Source: Enterococcus sp. 9D6_DIV0238 (GTDB lineage Bacteria; Bacillota; Bacilli; Lactobacillales; Enterococcaceae). From it: DNA of 64,000 bases. The position numbers were made by a program, and so were the translations under genes. Under the pieces are notes generated by a model. The model ran no database searches. It was not told the DNA's origin and saw only the letters and a list, made by a program, of their open reading frames with translations. The stretch lies in contig NZ_CP147246.1 in assembly GCF_002174455.2 (NCBI RefSeq), forward strand, positions 2,259,501-2,323,500. Direction: 5' to 3'. Shown piece by piece: positions 7,467-16,463 of the stretch; position 1 is the first letter of the stretch, and each line of letters begins with the position of its first letter.

Positions 7467-9734
7467 ATGAAATTTAAAGAGTTATTACAACAAAAAAGTG
7501 TCCGTCCATATACGGCAGAGGCACGCTTTGGTTTAGAAAAAGAAAGTCAACGTACGACATTTGATGGTGCGTTAGCAAAGACTGATCATCCAGCAATTTT
7601 AGGAAATCGTTCCTATCATCCATATATTCAGACAGATTTTAGTGAAACACAGGTAGAGTTGATTACGCCAGTAGCAAATTCGATCAATGAAATGCTGCGT
7701 TATTTAGCAGCGATCCATGATGTTGCACTGCGGTCTATGAATAAATCAGAAATGCTATGGCCGTTAAGTATGCCGCCAAAATTACCTGAAAAAGATGAGG
7801 AGATCAAAATTGCCAAGTTAGAGCAATTTGAAGGAATCCTTTATCGACGCTATTTAGCACGAGAATATGGCAAACGGAAACAGATGGTCAGCGGAATTCA
7901 CTTTAATTTCGAATATGCGATTGAATTAGTTCAACAATTATTTGCTGTGCAAACAGAATATGAGACGATCGAAGATTTCAAAAATATTTTATATATGAAG
8001 GTTTCACGTAATTATTTACGTTATCGTTGGTTGATCACTTACTTATTTGGCGCGTCGCCAGTTAGTGAAGAGGGCTATTTTACAGAGAAGGAAGATCGTC
8101 CAAAAGAACCAGTCAGAAGTATCCGCAATAGTGCATTTGGCTATAAAAATAAGGAAAATGTCAAAGTTTCCTATGAATCGCTTCAAAGCTATATCGACGA
8201 CATTCATCGAATGGTGGAAAATGGCATTTTATCAGAGGAAAAAGAGTTCTATTCGGCGGTTCGATTACGTGGCGGCAAGCAAATGTCTGATTTACCTAAA
8301 ACCGGTATTCGTTATATCGAATTAAGAAATTTAGACTTGAACCCGTTTGCTCCTTTAGGGATCGAAGAAGAATCTTTGGAGTTCATTCATTTGTTTATGC
8401 TGTATCTGCTTTGGACGGATGAAAAAGAGACACCAAATGACTGGGTAGCAACCGGTGATTTGTTGAATGAACAGGTTGCTTTAGGTCATCCATTTGCCCA
8501 AGTAAACTTGGTAGCAGAAGGCGATCGGATCTTTGCAGAGATGGATGAAATGATCGAAACCTTAGGGTTGTTCAAATTCAAAAAAGTCCTTGAGATCCAC
8601 AGAGGGCAGTTGAGGACTCCTGATTTGACGATCGCAGGAAAAATGTGGACGATCATCGAGAGTAATTCGAATCATGAATTAGGAATCGTTTTTGGGAAAG
8701 AGTATCAGGGAATGGTTTATGAAAGACCGTATCAGTTAGCGGGATTTAGGAATATGGAATTATCTACGCAACTCTTCTTATTTGATGTTATTCAAAAAGG
8801 GATAGAGGTTCAGATTCTAGATGAACAGGAACAATTTTTGAAGTTGACCCATGAAGGTCACGTGGAATATGTCAAAAATGCCAATATGACTAGTAAAGAT
8901 AGCTATATCGTGCCGCTGATCATGGAGAATAAGACGGTAACGAAAAAAGTCTTAGCAGAGGCTGGCTTCAATGTTCCTGCTGGAGATGAATTTGATAATT
9001 TAGAGCAAGCAGAACAGGCGTACATGAAATACTCTGAAAAAGCATTCGTCATCAAGCCTAAAACGACCAATTATGGTTTAGGGATCACGATTTTCAAAGA
9101 AGGTGCTTCTTTAGCTGATTACAGCGAAGCACTGAAATTGGCTTTTAAAGAGGATTCTGCTGTTTTGATCGAAGAGTTTCTACCGGGAACAGAATATCGT
9201 TTCTTTGTGATCGATGACCAAGTGCGGGCGATCTTATTACGTGTTCCAGCTAATGTGGTAGGTGATGGCGTTCGGTCGGTCGAAGCGTTAGTAGCTGAGA
9301 AAAATTTGAATCCTTTAAGAGGGACGCATCACCGTTCGCCATTGGAGATCATTCAGCTGGGAGATGTTGAGCGATTGATGTTGAAGGAACAGAACTTGTT
9401 AGTGACATCGGTGCCTGAAAAAGATCAAGTCGTCTATTTACGTGAGAATTCAAATATCAGTACAGGCGGCGATTCGATCGATGTAACGGATGATTTTGAC
9501 GAGAGTTATAAACAAATTGCGATTGAAGCAGTGAAAGCCTTGGGAGCAAAAATCTGCGGGATCGATTTGATCATTCCAGACAAAACGATCAAAGGCAGCA
9601 AAGATAATCAGACTTACGGGATCATTGAAGCTAATTTTAATCCGGCGATGCATATGCATACCTATCCTCATGCAGGGCAAGGACGTCATTTGACGATGGA
9701 CGTTTTGAAATTATTGTATCCAGAAGTGTTTTAA
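7467..9734 (+). CDS. gshAB: Bifunctional glutamate-cysteine ligase / glutathione synthetase
   Basis: A 755-residue fused enzyme (GshAB, also called GshF) that makes glutathione from Glu, Cys and Gly in two ATP-dependent steps. The N-terminal ~480 residues are the gamma-glutamylcysteine ligase (ARFGLEKESQR, TDFSETQVELITP, IRYIELRNLDLNP). The C-terminal ~260 are an ATP-grasp domain (FVIKPKTTNYGLGITIF, VLIEEFLPGTEYRFFVID, GIIEANFNPAMHMH). The full length matches enterococcal and listerial GshF. A GAAAGG site lies 9 bases before the ATG. It is monocistronic, followed by a hairpin repeat element. The fused architecture is typical of enterococci, listeriae and some streptococci. Confidence 0.96.
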   Translation: MKFKELLQQKSVRPYTAEARFGLEKESQRTTFDGALAKTDHPAILGNRSYHPYIQTDFSETQVELITPVANSINEMLRYLAAIHDVALRSMNKSEMLWPLSMPPKLPEKDEEIKIAKLEQFEGILYRRYLAREYGKRKQMVSGIHFNFEYAIELVQQLFAVQTEYETIEDFKNILYMKVSRNYLRYRWLITYLFGASPVSEEGYFTEKEDRPKEPVRSIRNSAFGYKNKENVKVSYESLQSYIDDIHRMVENGILSEEKEFYSAVRLRGGKQMSDLPKTGIRYIELRNLDLNPFAPLGIEEESLEFIHLFMLYLLWTDEKETPNDWVATGDLLNEQVALGHPFAQVNLVAEGDRIFAEMDEMIETLGLFKFKKVLEIHRGQLRTPDLTIAGKMWTIIESNSNHELGIVFGKEYQGMVYERPYQLAGFRNMELSTQLFLFDVIQKGIEVQILDEQEQFLKLTHEGHVEYVKNANMTSKDSYIVPLIMENKTVTKKVLAEAGFNVPAGDEFDNLEQAEQAYMKYSEKAFVIKPKTTNYGLGITIFKEGASLADYSEALKLAFKEDSAVLIEEFLPGTEYRFFVIDDQVRAILLRVPANVVGDGVRSVEALVAEKNLNPLRGTHHRSPLEIIQLGDVERLMLKEQNLLVTSVPEKDQVVYLRENSNISTGGDSIDVTDDFDESYKQIAIEAVKALGAKICGIDLIIPDKTIKGSKDNQTYGIIEANFNPAMHMHTYPHAGQGRHLTMDVLKLLYPEVF

Positions 9735-9741
9735 AAAGAAA

Positions 9742-9922
9742 AAGGGAGTGCGGGACAAAACTAAAAATCAGTTTTGTTTCGCACTCTAAATCTTAATAAA
9801 CGGTGGAAACAGAAGAAACTCCTTCGGAAATAAGCTGAAATTCACAAAAATATGAAGAGCAATTTTCATGAATTTCAGCTTATTTCTCGGAGCTTGACAC
9901 TTCTGTCCCATCCTCTCTTTTT
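9742..9922. repeat. Intergenic palindromic repeat element, copy R1
   Basis: A ~180-bp element begins with a hairpin AGTGCGggACAAAACT / AGTTTTGTttCGCACT (9747-9786), then AATAAACGGTGgaAACAGAAG, then cttcggaaataagctgaaat paired with atttcagcttatttctcgg. It ends with tgtcccatcctctc, pairing back to the first bases. Related copies are at 31911-32297 (inverted), 36600-36806 and 53591-53767. It may double as the gshAB terminator. Confidence 0.8.
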
Positions 9923-9942
9923 TCGGTTTTAGTTAGCACTAT

Positions 9943-10350
9943 TTAGTATTCCAATTCCTTGATCGCGATGGTTTGTTTGGTTTCTTCGACTGCCAATCCA
10001 GTCTTGTTTTCCCACCATTGCTTCATTTCACGTTCATAGGTTGTCGGAAAAACGGCGATGACATCAATTAAATTTTTTCCCAGCAATCGGGCATAAGGAT
10101 AATTCAGAATCAGGTTATATTTAAGTTCAGTCAGCAAACTGTAATATTGAAACATCATATAGTGCAGTTCCTCCTCATCGTCTTCAAGCATGACTTTGGG
10201 GGCATGTTCCAACATAAAACCAAAACTTCTCATCATAAAAGTAAATGCATCCATATGATCCTCTTCGATTTGTTCCACTTCTCTAAGTAAGGTAATATGA
10301 GCAGTCAGAGCATTTGCTAAATCTTGTTTTAGTAATTGTTGTTCGATCAT
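9943..10350 (-). CDS. Conserved hypothetical protein, helical
   Basis: A 135-residue protein I do not recognise. It is predicted helical, with an acidic stretch (MLEDDEEELHYMMFQYYSLL) and no signal peptide or membrane segment. GAAAGGAGTT precedes the ATG at 10350. It starts 18 bases after the stop of the DUF1694 gene on the same strand, so it is probably the second gene of that operon. Function unknown. Confidence 0.7.
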   Translation of the reverse strand: MIEQQLLKQDLANALTAHITLLREVEQIEEDHMDAFTFMMRSFGFMLEHAPKVMLEDDEEELHYMMFQYYSLLTELKYNLILNYPYARLLGKNLIDVIAVFPTTYEREMKQWWENKTGLAVEETKQTIAIKELEY

Positions 10351-10368
10351 TTCGAAGAACTCCTTTCA

Positions 10369-10815
10369 TTAATTGAATAAATTATGCCAAAACCCTTTTT
10401 TCGCAGATGACTTTTCGTCAGAAGCTGTTTCTTTAGGGTATTTTTTTGTGATATCGATCGTTTCTACATTGACTGCTTCTTTTGCAGCCAAAATCAATCC
10501 TAGTGAATCGGGTGTATTCGTAACAGAATCATTGACCACCGTGAAGGGAATATTTCTTTCATTGATCGATTTGATATAACTTGATTGTAAAGCAATATCC
10601 ATAGCGCCATTTAAAAGAACAGAAGTATCCGGATGTTGCTCAGCTTCATTCAAAAAGTGCTCTTTGTTGATTGGATCTTTCATTTGAGTGATGGTCATTG
10701 TTAGGTAACAGCGTTCTCGAAAAGTACCCATGTACTTTCGCTGTTCCTCTGGTTTTAGCTGCGGGGTGCCATACATTGCATTGTCTAAATGTTTTTGTAA
10801 GTCATCTTGAGCCAT
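10369..10815 (-). CDS. YueI/DUF1694 family protein
   Basis: A 148-residue cytosolic protein of the DUF1694 (YueI) family. Recognisable features are the N-terminal LDNAMYGTPQLKPEEQRKY, the central FRERCYLTMTITQM and the Rossmann-like block DSLGLILAAKEAVNVETID. The fold resembles a ribosomal L7Ae-like/sandwich domain, but no function is established. It heads a two-gene minus-strand unit with the gene at 9943-10350 and diverges from the iron-uptake operon. Confidence 0.8.
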   Translation of the reverse strand: MAQDDLQKHLDNAMYGTPQLKPEEQRKYMGTFRERCYLTMTITQMKDPINKEHFLNEAEQHPDTSVLLNGAMDIALQSSYIKSINERNIPFTVVNDSVTNTPDSLGLILAAKEAVNVETIDITKKYPKETASDEKSSAKKGFWHNLFN

Positions 10816-10963
10816 AGATTATCGAACCTGCTTTCATTCAGTAGTCTTAAACAAATTATAGCACAGAACACTTGAAAGCACTGATTTTATTCGTTGTTTA
10901 AAGAAGTTTGAAGAGTAAAAAAAGTGTTGCTTTTCTCACGAATTTCGCATAGACTAGTAAATA

Positions 10964-10980
10964 AGAATGAAAATCATTCT
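10964..10980. promoter_or_regulatory. Fur box upstream of the siderophore ABC operon
   Basis: The palindrome AGAATGA-AAA-TCATTCT closely matches the ferric uptake regulator operator (alternating NATWAT/GATAAT-ATCATT style). It lies just downstream of a plausible TTGCTT (10927-10932)-17-TAGACT promoter and about 185 bases before the first permease gene, so iron repression of the operon is likely. Confidence 0.75.
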
Positions 10981-10984
10981 CAAT

Positions 10985-11125
10985 TAGAAAAGCTGAGCAT
11001 ACTCGTTCAACTTCGACAGAAAAATAGGGGATCGTGAATGTGCATGCTTTTGGCACAGATAGGAGCCATCTTTTTTTCGAGAAGTTAGTGTGCAAAGCTA
11101 GCTCGATAGAAAAATTGTAAAATAC
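10985..11125. repeat. Hairpin-forming repeat-like segment in the leader of the iron operon
   Basis: The segment starts aaaagctgagcatactcg and contains paired blocks (gacagaaaaataggg with gataggagccatctttttt; gcatgcttttgg) resembling the hairpin repeat architecture at 1086-1326. It lies between the Fur box and the first gene, so it would form part of the 5' untranslated leader. No coding sequence is supported in 10816-11163. Confidence 0.5.
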
Positions 11126-11163
11126 CATCGCGGTTTTTTATTTAGAAAAAATGGAGAGAGTTT

Positions 11164-12111
11164 ATGAAAAAATTGGGGTTATTTGTTCTCCTGCTTATTT
11201 TGATCGTGTCGTCTATTTTTGTTGGGGTCAAAGATATTTCTCTGGCTCAATTCTTTCAATGGGATGCACAGCAACAGTTGGTATTGTTGACAACAAGGAT
11301 ACCACGAACGATCAGCTTAGTGATCGCTGGCAGTACGATCAGTATTTCTGGTTTGATCATGCAGCATTTGACACAAAATAAATTTGTTTCTCCAAGTACG
11401 GCAGGTACGATGGACAGCGCGCGTTTAGGTATTCTGGTCGTTATGGTCTTTTTCCCAAGTGCACCATTGTTATTTCGCTCGTTTATTGCGTTTCTCTTTG
11501 CTTTTGGCGGGACACTGACGTTTATCTATTTAACGCGTTTTTTACCGGCAAAAAATCAAGTGATGATTCCTTTGATCGGCGTAATGTTTGGAAATATCAT
11601 TGGTTCGATCGCTACTTTTTTTGCGTATCAGTTTCAACTGGTTCAAAATATGTCTTCTTGGCTGCAGGGGAATTTCTCCACAGTGATGAAAGGAAATTAT
11701 GAACTATTGTATCTGACGATACCTTTACTGGTCGTCACTTATTTATTTGCCTATCGATTTACAGTAGTTGGAATGGGTGAAGACATGGCAACCAACTTAG
11801 GGATAAATTATCAGCGCATTCAGCTGTTTGGTTTAGGAATCGTCGCTTTATCCAGTGCAGTTGTGCTGATCATGGTCGGAAATATTCCCTTTCTAGGCGT
11901 TATCGTCCCAAATCTTGTTTCAATGAGATATGGGGACCATATGAAAAATACGCTGGCGATCACGGCGGTGGGTGGCAGTATTTTCCTATTAGCCTGTGAT
12001 GTGTTAGCACGTGTGGTGATTGCGCCTTATGAAGTGCCTGTTAGTGTTGTTGTCGGCGTGTTAGGCAGCTTTATATTTATTGCTTTATTGATGAGGAGGA
12101 AAACAGCATGA
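11164..12111 (+). CDS. Iron-siderophore ABC transporter permease 1 (FecCD/BtuC family)
   Basis: A 315-residue polytopic membrane protein of the FecCD family with about nine hydrophobic segments, resembling YclN/FatD/CeuB-type permeases for catechol-type siderophores such as petrobactin or anguibactin. Landmarks are RIPRTISLVIAGSTISISG, QHLTQNKFVSPSTAGTMDSA, and the ATPase-contact segment GEDMATNLGINYQR followed by GNIPFLGVIVPNLVSM. The ATG at 11164 follows GGAGAG. It overlaps the second permease by ATGA. Two permeases pair as a heterodimer. The substrate is not determinable from sequence. Confidence 0.92.
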   Translation: MKKLGLFVLLLILIVSSIFVGVKDISLAQFFQWDAQQQLVLLTTRIPRTISLVIAGSTISISGLIMQHLTQNKFVSPSTAGTMDSARLGILVVMVFFPSAPLLFRSFIAFLFAFGGTLTFIYLTRFLPAKNQVMIPLIGVMFGNIIGSIATFFAYQFQLVQNMSSWLQGNFSTVMKGNYELLYLTIPLLVVTYLFAYRFTVVGMGEDMATNLGINYQRIQLFGLGIVALSSAVVLIMVGNIPFLGVIVPNLVSMRYGDHMKNTLAITAVGGSIFLLACDVLARVVIAPYEVPVSVVVGVLGSFIFIALLMRRKTA

Positions 12112-13076
12112 AAAAATTCTTCCATTCATCAGCGGCAAAAATCATAGTTTTGCTTTTGGCTGTTTTGCTCGTTTGTACGCTTTATTTATCCTATAAAACG
12201 TATGGAAATTGGGCGTTTGCGTTAGAGCTTAGAGGGAAAAAACTACTAGCATTTATTTTTGTCGGCGTAGCCGCAGCTTTTTCAACCATCAGTTTTCAAA
12301 CCATGACCCAAAATCATTTCTTAACACCAAATATTTTAGGATTGGATTCGTTATATGTATTCATTCAAACCTTATTGTTTTTTATTTTAGGTGGACAGCA
12401 GCTTTTAGGGAAAGAAACGATTGGGACTTTTTTGATCAATGTCTTGTTGATGGTCGCAGCTAGTATAGTATTGTCGCGCTTCTTGTTACGAAAAGGCAGC
12501 AATGATCTATTTTTACTATTGATGATCGGGATTATCTTAGGCACGTTTTTCAATAGTATCAGTACTTTTTTACAGGTAGTGATGGATCCAAATGAATATG
12601 ATCTACTTCAAGGAAAACTGTTTGCCAGTTTTGGCAATGTGAATAGTCAGCATTTAATGATCGCAGGGGTCTTGATTACATTGTTGGTCGGATTTCTTTG
12701 GATGAAAAGTGCTACTTTAGACGTGTTACATCTGGGAAATGACCAGGCAACCAGTTTAGGTGTGGATGTGCCAAGGTTTCAATTTATCTTATTGACAGTG
12801 ATCAGCGGATTGATCGGTTTGTCAACAGCATTGGTTGGACCTGTGACATTTTTAGGTTTTATTGTAGCAAATATGAGTTATCAATTGATGGGCACTTATC
12901 GTCATCGTGATTTGTTTTTAGGCGGCAGCTTATTGTCGATCTTATTACTTGTTTTTGGTCAATTTCTAGTAGAACAGGTTTTTCAGCTGAACACGACGTT
13001 AAGTATTGTGATCGAGTTTGGCGGCGGGTTGTATTTTGTCGGGAAAATAATTAGTGAAAGGAAGCAGCGCGGATGA
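12108..13076 (+). CDS. Iron-siderophore ABC transporter permease 2 (FecCD family)
   Basis: A 322-residue polytopic membrane protein, partner of the upstream permease, resembling YclO/FatC/CeuC. Landmarks are ELRGKKLLAFIFVG, FQTMTQNHFLTPNILGLDSL, GNDQATSLGVDVPR and VGPVTFLGFIVANMSY. Its ATG overlaps the previous stop by four bases and its own stop overlaps the ATPase start by four bases, showing tight translational coupling. Confidence 0.92.
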   Translation: MKKFFHSSAAKIIVLLLAVLLVCTLYLSYKTYGNWAFALELRGKKLLAFIFVGVAAAFSTISFQTMTQNHFLTPNILGLDSLYVFIQTLLFFILGGQQLLGKETIGTFLINVLLMVAASIVLSRFLLRKGSNDLFLLLMIGIILGTFFNSISTFLQVVMDPNEYDLLQGKLFASFGNVNSQHLMIAGVLITLLVGFLWMKSATLDVLHLGNDQATSLGVDVPRFQFILLTVISGLIGLSTALVGPVTFLGFIVANMSYQLMGTYRHRDLFLGGSLLSILLLVFGQFLVEQVFQLNTTLSIVIEFGGGLYFVGKIISERKQRG

Positions 13077-13831
13077 TCGAAATCAAAAATGTGTCAAAAA
13101 GATATGGTGAAAAGATTGTTGTCTCAGAGGTTCAGTTGCCGATCACAGAACAAAAACTGACCGCTTTTATTGGACCAAATGGAGCTGGAAAAAGTACTTT
13201 ACTTTCAATGATGAGCCGCTTGATTCCTAAAGATACTGGTGAAATTTATTTAGATCATAATGAAGTGAAAACGTGGAAGCAAAGTGAATTATCTAAAAAA
13301 TTATCGATCCTGAAACAAACGAATGGCATCAATTTGAAGATCACAGTCAGAGAATTAGTTAATTTTGGTCGTTTTCCATATAGTAAGGGGCGTCTGAAGA
13401 AAGAAGATCATGAAAAAGTCGAAGAAGCCATGAAAAATCTGGGGTTGCTTGATTTGGCAGATGAGTTGATCGATACGTTGTCCGGCGGCCAATTACAGCG
13501 TGTCTATATTGCCATGGTTTTAGCACAAGACACAGATTATATTTTGCTGGATGAGCCATTGAACAATTTGGACATGAATTTTGCGGTTCAAATGATGCAG
13601 ACATTACGTCGCCTAGTAGATGAATTTGGTAAAACAGTGGTCATCGTACTTCATGATATCAATTTTGCCGCTAGCTATGCAGATGAAATCGTAGCCATGA
13701 AAGACGGTCGCTTATTCACTCACGGCACGACGGATGAAGTGATCCAGTCTGAAACGTTGAACAAACTTTATGATATGAATATCCGAATATGCGAAATCGA
13801 AGGCAAACGCTTTTGCATGTATTTTAGCTAG
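13073..13831 (+). CDS. Iron-siderophore ABC transporter ATP-binding protein
   Basis: A 252-residue ABC ATPase powering the two permeases, like YclP/FatE. Walker A GPNGAGKST spans residues 34-42, the Q-loop is near KQTNG (81-85), signature LSGGQ 136-140, Walker B ILLDE 157-161, and the switch His is in IVLHDINFA. The stop codon is the first base of a tandem repeat block that separates it from the lipoprotein gene. Confidence 0.94.
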   Translation: MIEIKNVSKRYGEKIVVSEVQLPITEQKLTAFIGPNGAGKSTLLSMMSRLIPKDTGEIYLDHNEVKTWKQSELSKKLSILKQTNGINLKITVRELVNFGRFPYSKGRLKKEDHEKVEEAMKNLGLLDLADELIDTLSGGQLQRVYIAMVLAQDTDYILLDEPLNNLDMNFAVQMMQTLRRLVDEFGKTVVIVLHDINFAASYADEIVAMKDGRLFTHGTTDEVIQSETLNKLYDMNIRICEIEGKRFCMYFS

Positions 13832-14110
13832 AAAAGCTGAATACGTTGCCCAGCTCTCAAGCAAATAAGGAAAAACGTTCAAAGGTGCTCTATGCCTTTG
13901 AAACGATTTTATCTATTTGTCGAAAGAGCTAACGTAGGAAGCTGGAATAAAGAAAAGCTGAATACGTTGCCAGCTCTCAAGCAAATAAGGAAAAACGTTC
14001 AAAGGTGCTCTATGCCTTTGAAACGATTTTATCTATTTGTCGAAAGAGCTAACGTAGGAAGCTGGAATAAAGAAAAGCTGAATACGTTGTTCAGCTCTTG
14101 ATCAAATAAT
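13831..14110. repeat. 120-bp tandem direct repeat between the ABC ATPase and the binding protein
   Basis: Two nearly identical units start at 13831 and 13952 (periods 121 and 120), and a third partial unit starts at 14072 (gaaaagctgaatacgttg). Each full unit contains a hairpin CGTTCAAAGG-tgctctatg-CCTTTGAAACG. The third copy ends in cagctcttgatcaaat. A 69-codon open frame through the block is only a by-product of the repeat. The position between ATPase and binding-protein genes suggests an RNA role such as processing or differential stability, which is inference. Confidence 0.85.
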
Positions 14111-14151
14111 TTAATTAAAAAATCAATATAAATATAATTGGGGGAAATAGA

Positions 14152-15114
14152 ATGAAGAAGAAATTTTTAGCAGTTGTAGCCGTATCAATGATCGCCTTAC
14201 TAACGTTAGGTGCTTGCGGAAATAGTAATAACAATGCGACAGATGGTTCAGCAGCAAAAGAATCAAATACAGAAGAAACGACGATTACGGTAGAAGATTC
14301 AAATGGTTCTGTTGAAGTACCGAAAAATCCTAAAAAGGTCGTTGTTTTTGATAATGGTTCATTAGACACACTTGATGCTTTAGGTGTTGGCGATACAGTT
14401 GTCGGAGCACCGACCAAAAACTTACCAGAATATTTAGCTGACTATAAAAAAGTCGAATCAGCTGGCGGGATCAAAGAACCAGATTTAGAAAAGATCAATC
14501 AATTAAAACCAGATTTGATCATCATTTCTGGTCGTCAACAAGATTTCCAAGATAAGCTTGAAAAAATTGCGCCAACTATCTATTTAGCAGTAGATGCGAA
14601 AGACACATGGAATTCTACTAAGAAAAATATTGAAACACTTGCTGAGATTTTTGATAAGAAAGAGGAAGCGAAAACAAAAATCGCTGATTTAGAAAAAGAA
14701 ATCGCTGATGTAAAAGAAGAAGCCGAAGCAAGTGATAAAAAAGCATTAGTTGTTTTAGTAAATGAAGGGCAACTATCTGCCTATGGTACAGGTTCTCGTT
14801 TTGGCATCGTGCATGATACATTTGGTTTCAAGCAAGCAGATGATACGATCGAAGCCTCTACTCATGGTCAAAGTGTCTCTTATGAATATGTCTTAGAAAA
14901 AAATCCGGATATTTTATTTGTAGTTGATCGTACGAAAGCAATTGGCGGAGATGATACAAATGATAATGTAGCGGATAATGAACTAGTAAAACAAACAAAT
15001 GCTAGGAAAAATGATAAAGTCGTTTCATTGCAGCCGGATGTTTGGTATTTAAGCGGCGGCGGACTTGAATCTACTCGTTTGATGATTGAAGATGTTGCAA
15101 AAGCATTGAAATAA
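14152..15114 (+). CDS. Siderophore-binding lipoprotein of the ABC transporter
   Basis: A 320-residue periplasmic-binding-like lipoprotein (Peripla_BP_2, YclQ/FatB-like) that captures ferric siderophore outside the membrane. Signal peptide with lipobox LGAC, residues 19-22. Two lobes are joined by a long helix: the N-lobe with VVVFDNGSLDTLDALGVGDTVVG, then LKPDLIIISGRQQDF, then the C-lobe with YGTGSRFGIVHDTFGFK. GGGGGAAA precedes the ATG. It is separated from the permease/ATPase genes by the tandem repeat but is on the same strand and followed by a terminator, so likely in the same operon. Confidence 0.94.
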   Translation: MKKKFLAVVAVSMIALLTLGACGNSNNNATDGSAAKESNTEETTITVEDSNGSVEVPKNPKKVVVFDNGSLDTLDALGVGDTVVGAPTKNLPEYLADYKKVESAGGIKEPDLEKINQLKPDLIIISGRQQDFQDKLEKIAPTIYLAVDAKDTWNSTKKNIETLAEIFDKKEEAKTKIADLEKEIADVKEEAEASDKKALVVLVNEGQLSAYGTGSRFGIVHDTFGFKQADDTIEASTHGQSVSYEYVLEKNPDILFVVDRTKAIGGDDTNDNVADNELVKQTNARKNDKVVSLQPDVWYLSGGGLESTRLMIEDVAKALK

Positions 15115-15118
15115 AAAT

Positions 15119-15160
15119 AAAGCAGGTGAACCTTTGTAATGAAGGATCATCTGCTTTTTT
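15119..15160. terminator. Terminator after the siderophore-binding protein gene
   Basis: A stem AAAGCAGGTGAACCTT / AAGGATCATCTGCTTT is followed by a T-run. It lies between convergent genes and can serve both. Confidence 0.85.
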
Positions 15161-15161
15161 A

Positions 15162-16463
15162 TTAAATAGTAAATTCATTTTCTCTCTTTTTCTTTGTAAA
15201 ATAAAAAACACCAAGTAAACCAAAACCAATTACAGTCAATGAGTTTGACATCTTCCTTTCACCTGTTTTAGGTAGCTGTGCCTGTGTGTAGCTCTTTTTC
15301 TGAATTAGAGGTGGTAAGAGTGTATTCATTTGTTTATTTGTTGTTACTTGGATAACGCTTGGCGAAGATGCATTGTCCTTTTTCCGACTACTTGTTTGCG
15401 TAGTTTTCACTTCAGGAAGAGTGCCAGGTACGGTAGTAGTTATACCTTCTGAAGGATCTGTAGTGCTGGTGATCTTTCTATAAGTTGCTGTGAAATATTG
15501 ATCTTCTAAACCATAGATCCCTTCGATAGAAGTTGCTGTTGTTTGTGTAGCAGACAAAGAGAAGCCTAGAAATTCATAGCCAGCAATTGCCGGTGCATCA
15601 ATAGTAAAAGAATCGTTAAATTTCCCAGGTTGTGAAACAGGCGTTCCTAAGGTCGTACCGTTTTCATCTACACAAACGATATTTACAGTCGTCTGAACAC
15701 GATCATATTGATAGATAACAGTTTGTGGAGCCGCCGTGATCGTACCCGTTGCATTTTCTGGTGTAGCAGTTAAAAAATAACCTGGAACTGTGATCGGCAT
15801 CGTGTTGTAGCTATCGCCAACAAATCCAGCAACAAAAAGATCAAATTGAGTGAGCAAATTGCCAAAATCATCAAGATGTTTGATGTTGACACTCCCAAAA
15901 GTTATCGTGACAGGTTTGCTGATCACAATGGACAATGAATGGATCCCTGTCGCAGAAGCCGGAAACGTCACTTGAACACTGAACTGACCAGAAGCATCGA
16001 TGATAGGAACTGCCATATCAGATGAGCTAGTCACAATATCATCTGCTGCCACAGTCACGGGCAATGAGAAAACTTGAGTAGTATTGACTGAGCCGCTGAA
16101 AGAAATGTTTTGTGTAGTGCCGGATCGTTGATCTTCTAAAGAAATAATTACAGTCACTTCAGTATTCGTTTCATCTGCAGCCGAATTTTCTGTAAAAGTA
16201 TTTTCTGAATCAGAAAGGATAGCTTCCGGTTCAAGCAATTGTTCGGCCGATCCGCTTGGTGTTGTCTCTAAAATGTTTTCTTCAGTAGTATTCACAGGCG
16301 TTTCTGGTATTTTTTCTTCATCAGCCATAAGAGTTTCGTCAATGGCTGATTGGTCTTGCTGTGTGTCTGTTCCTTCTTCAGCAAAAACAAAATGTGCATT
16401 CAGCAAAACAGGTGTTAGCAACAATGCTAAAAGTAATTTAGTAATACAGTTCTTCTTTTTCAA
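15162..16463 (-). CDS. LPXTG cell-wall-anchored protein with MucBP-like domains
   Basis: A 433-residue sortase-anchored surface protein. There is an N-terminal signal peptide (~28 residues), a Glu/Thr-rich linker, an all-beta region, then two MucBP-like units (near VNIKHLDDFGNLLTQF and VNIVCVDENGTTLGTP, each ending in a YQYDR/ATYRK strand). A Ser/Thr linker follows, then the sorting signal LPKTG with a hydrophobic stretch and KKKR tail. The start is TTG at 16463 with AGGAGG 8 bases upstream, immediately before the Lys-rich signal peptide. MucBP domains bind mucin or glycans in characterised proteins; a host-adhesion role is inferred. It is monocistronic. Confidence 0.88.
   Translation of the reverse strand: MKKKNCITKLLLALLLTPVLLNAHFVFAEEGTDTQQDQSAIDETLMADEEKIPETPVNTTEENILETTPSGSAEQLLEPEAILSDSENTFTENSAADETNTEVTVIISLEDQRSGTTQNISFSGSVNTTQVFSLPVTVAADDIVTSSSDMAVPIIDASGQFSVQVTFPASATGIHSLSIVISKPVTITFGSVNIKHLDDFGNLLTQFDLFVAGFVGDSYNTMPITVPGYFLTATPENATGTITAAPQTVIYQYDRVQTTVNIVCVDENGTTLGTPVSQPGKFNDSFTIDAPAIAGYEFLGFSLSATQTTATSIEGIYGLEDQYFTATYRKITSTTDPSEGITTTVPGTLPEVKTTQTSSRKKDNASSPSVIQVTTNKQMNTLLPPLIQKKSYTQAQLPKTGERKMSNSLTVIGFGLLGVFYFTKKKRENEFTI

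Noticed and set aside
13892..14101. 69-codon open frame with an internal 24-residue duplication
   Set aside because: It lies entirely in the 120-bp tandem repeat, has no ribosome site, and its duplication is just the DNA repeat.
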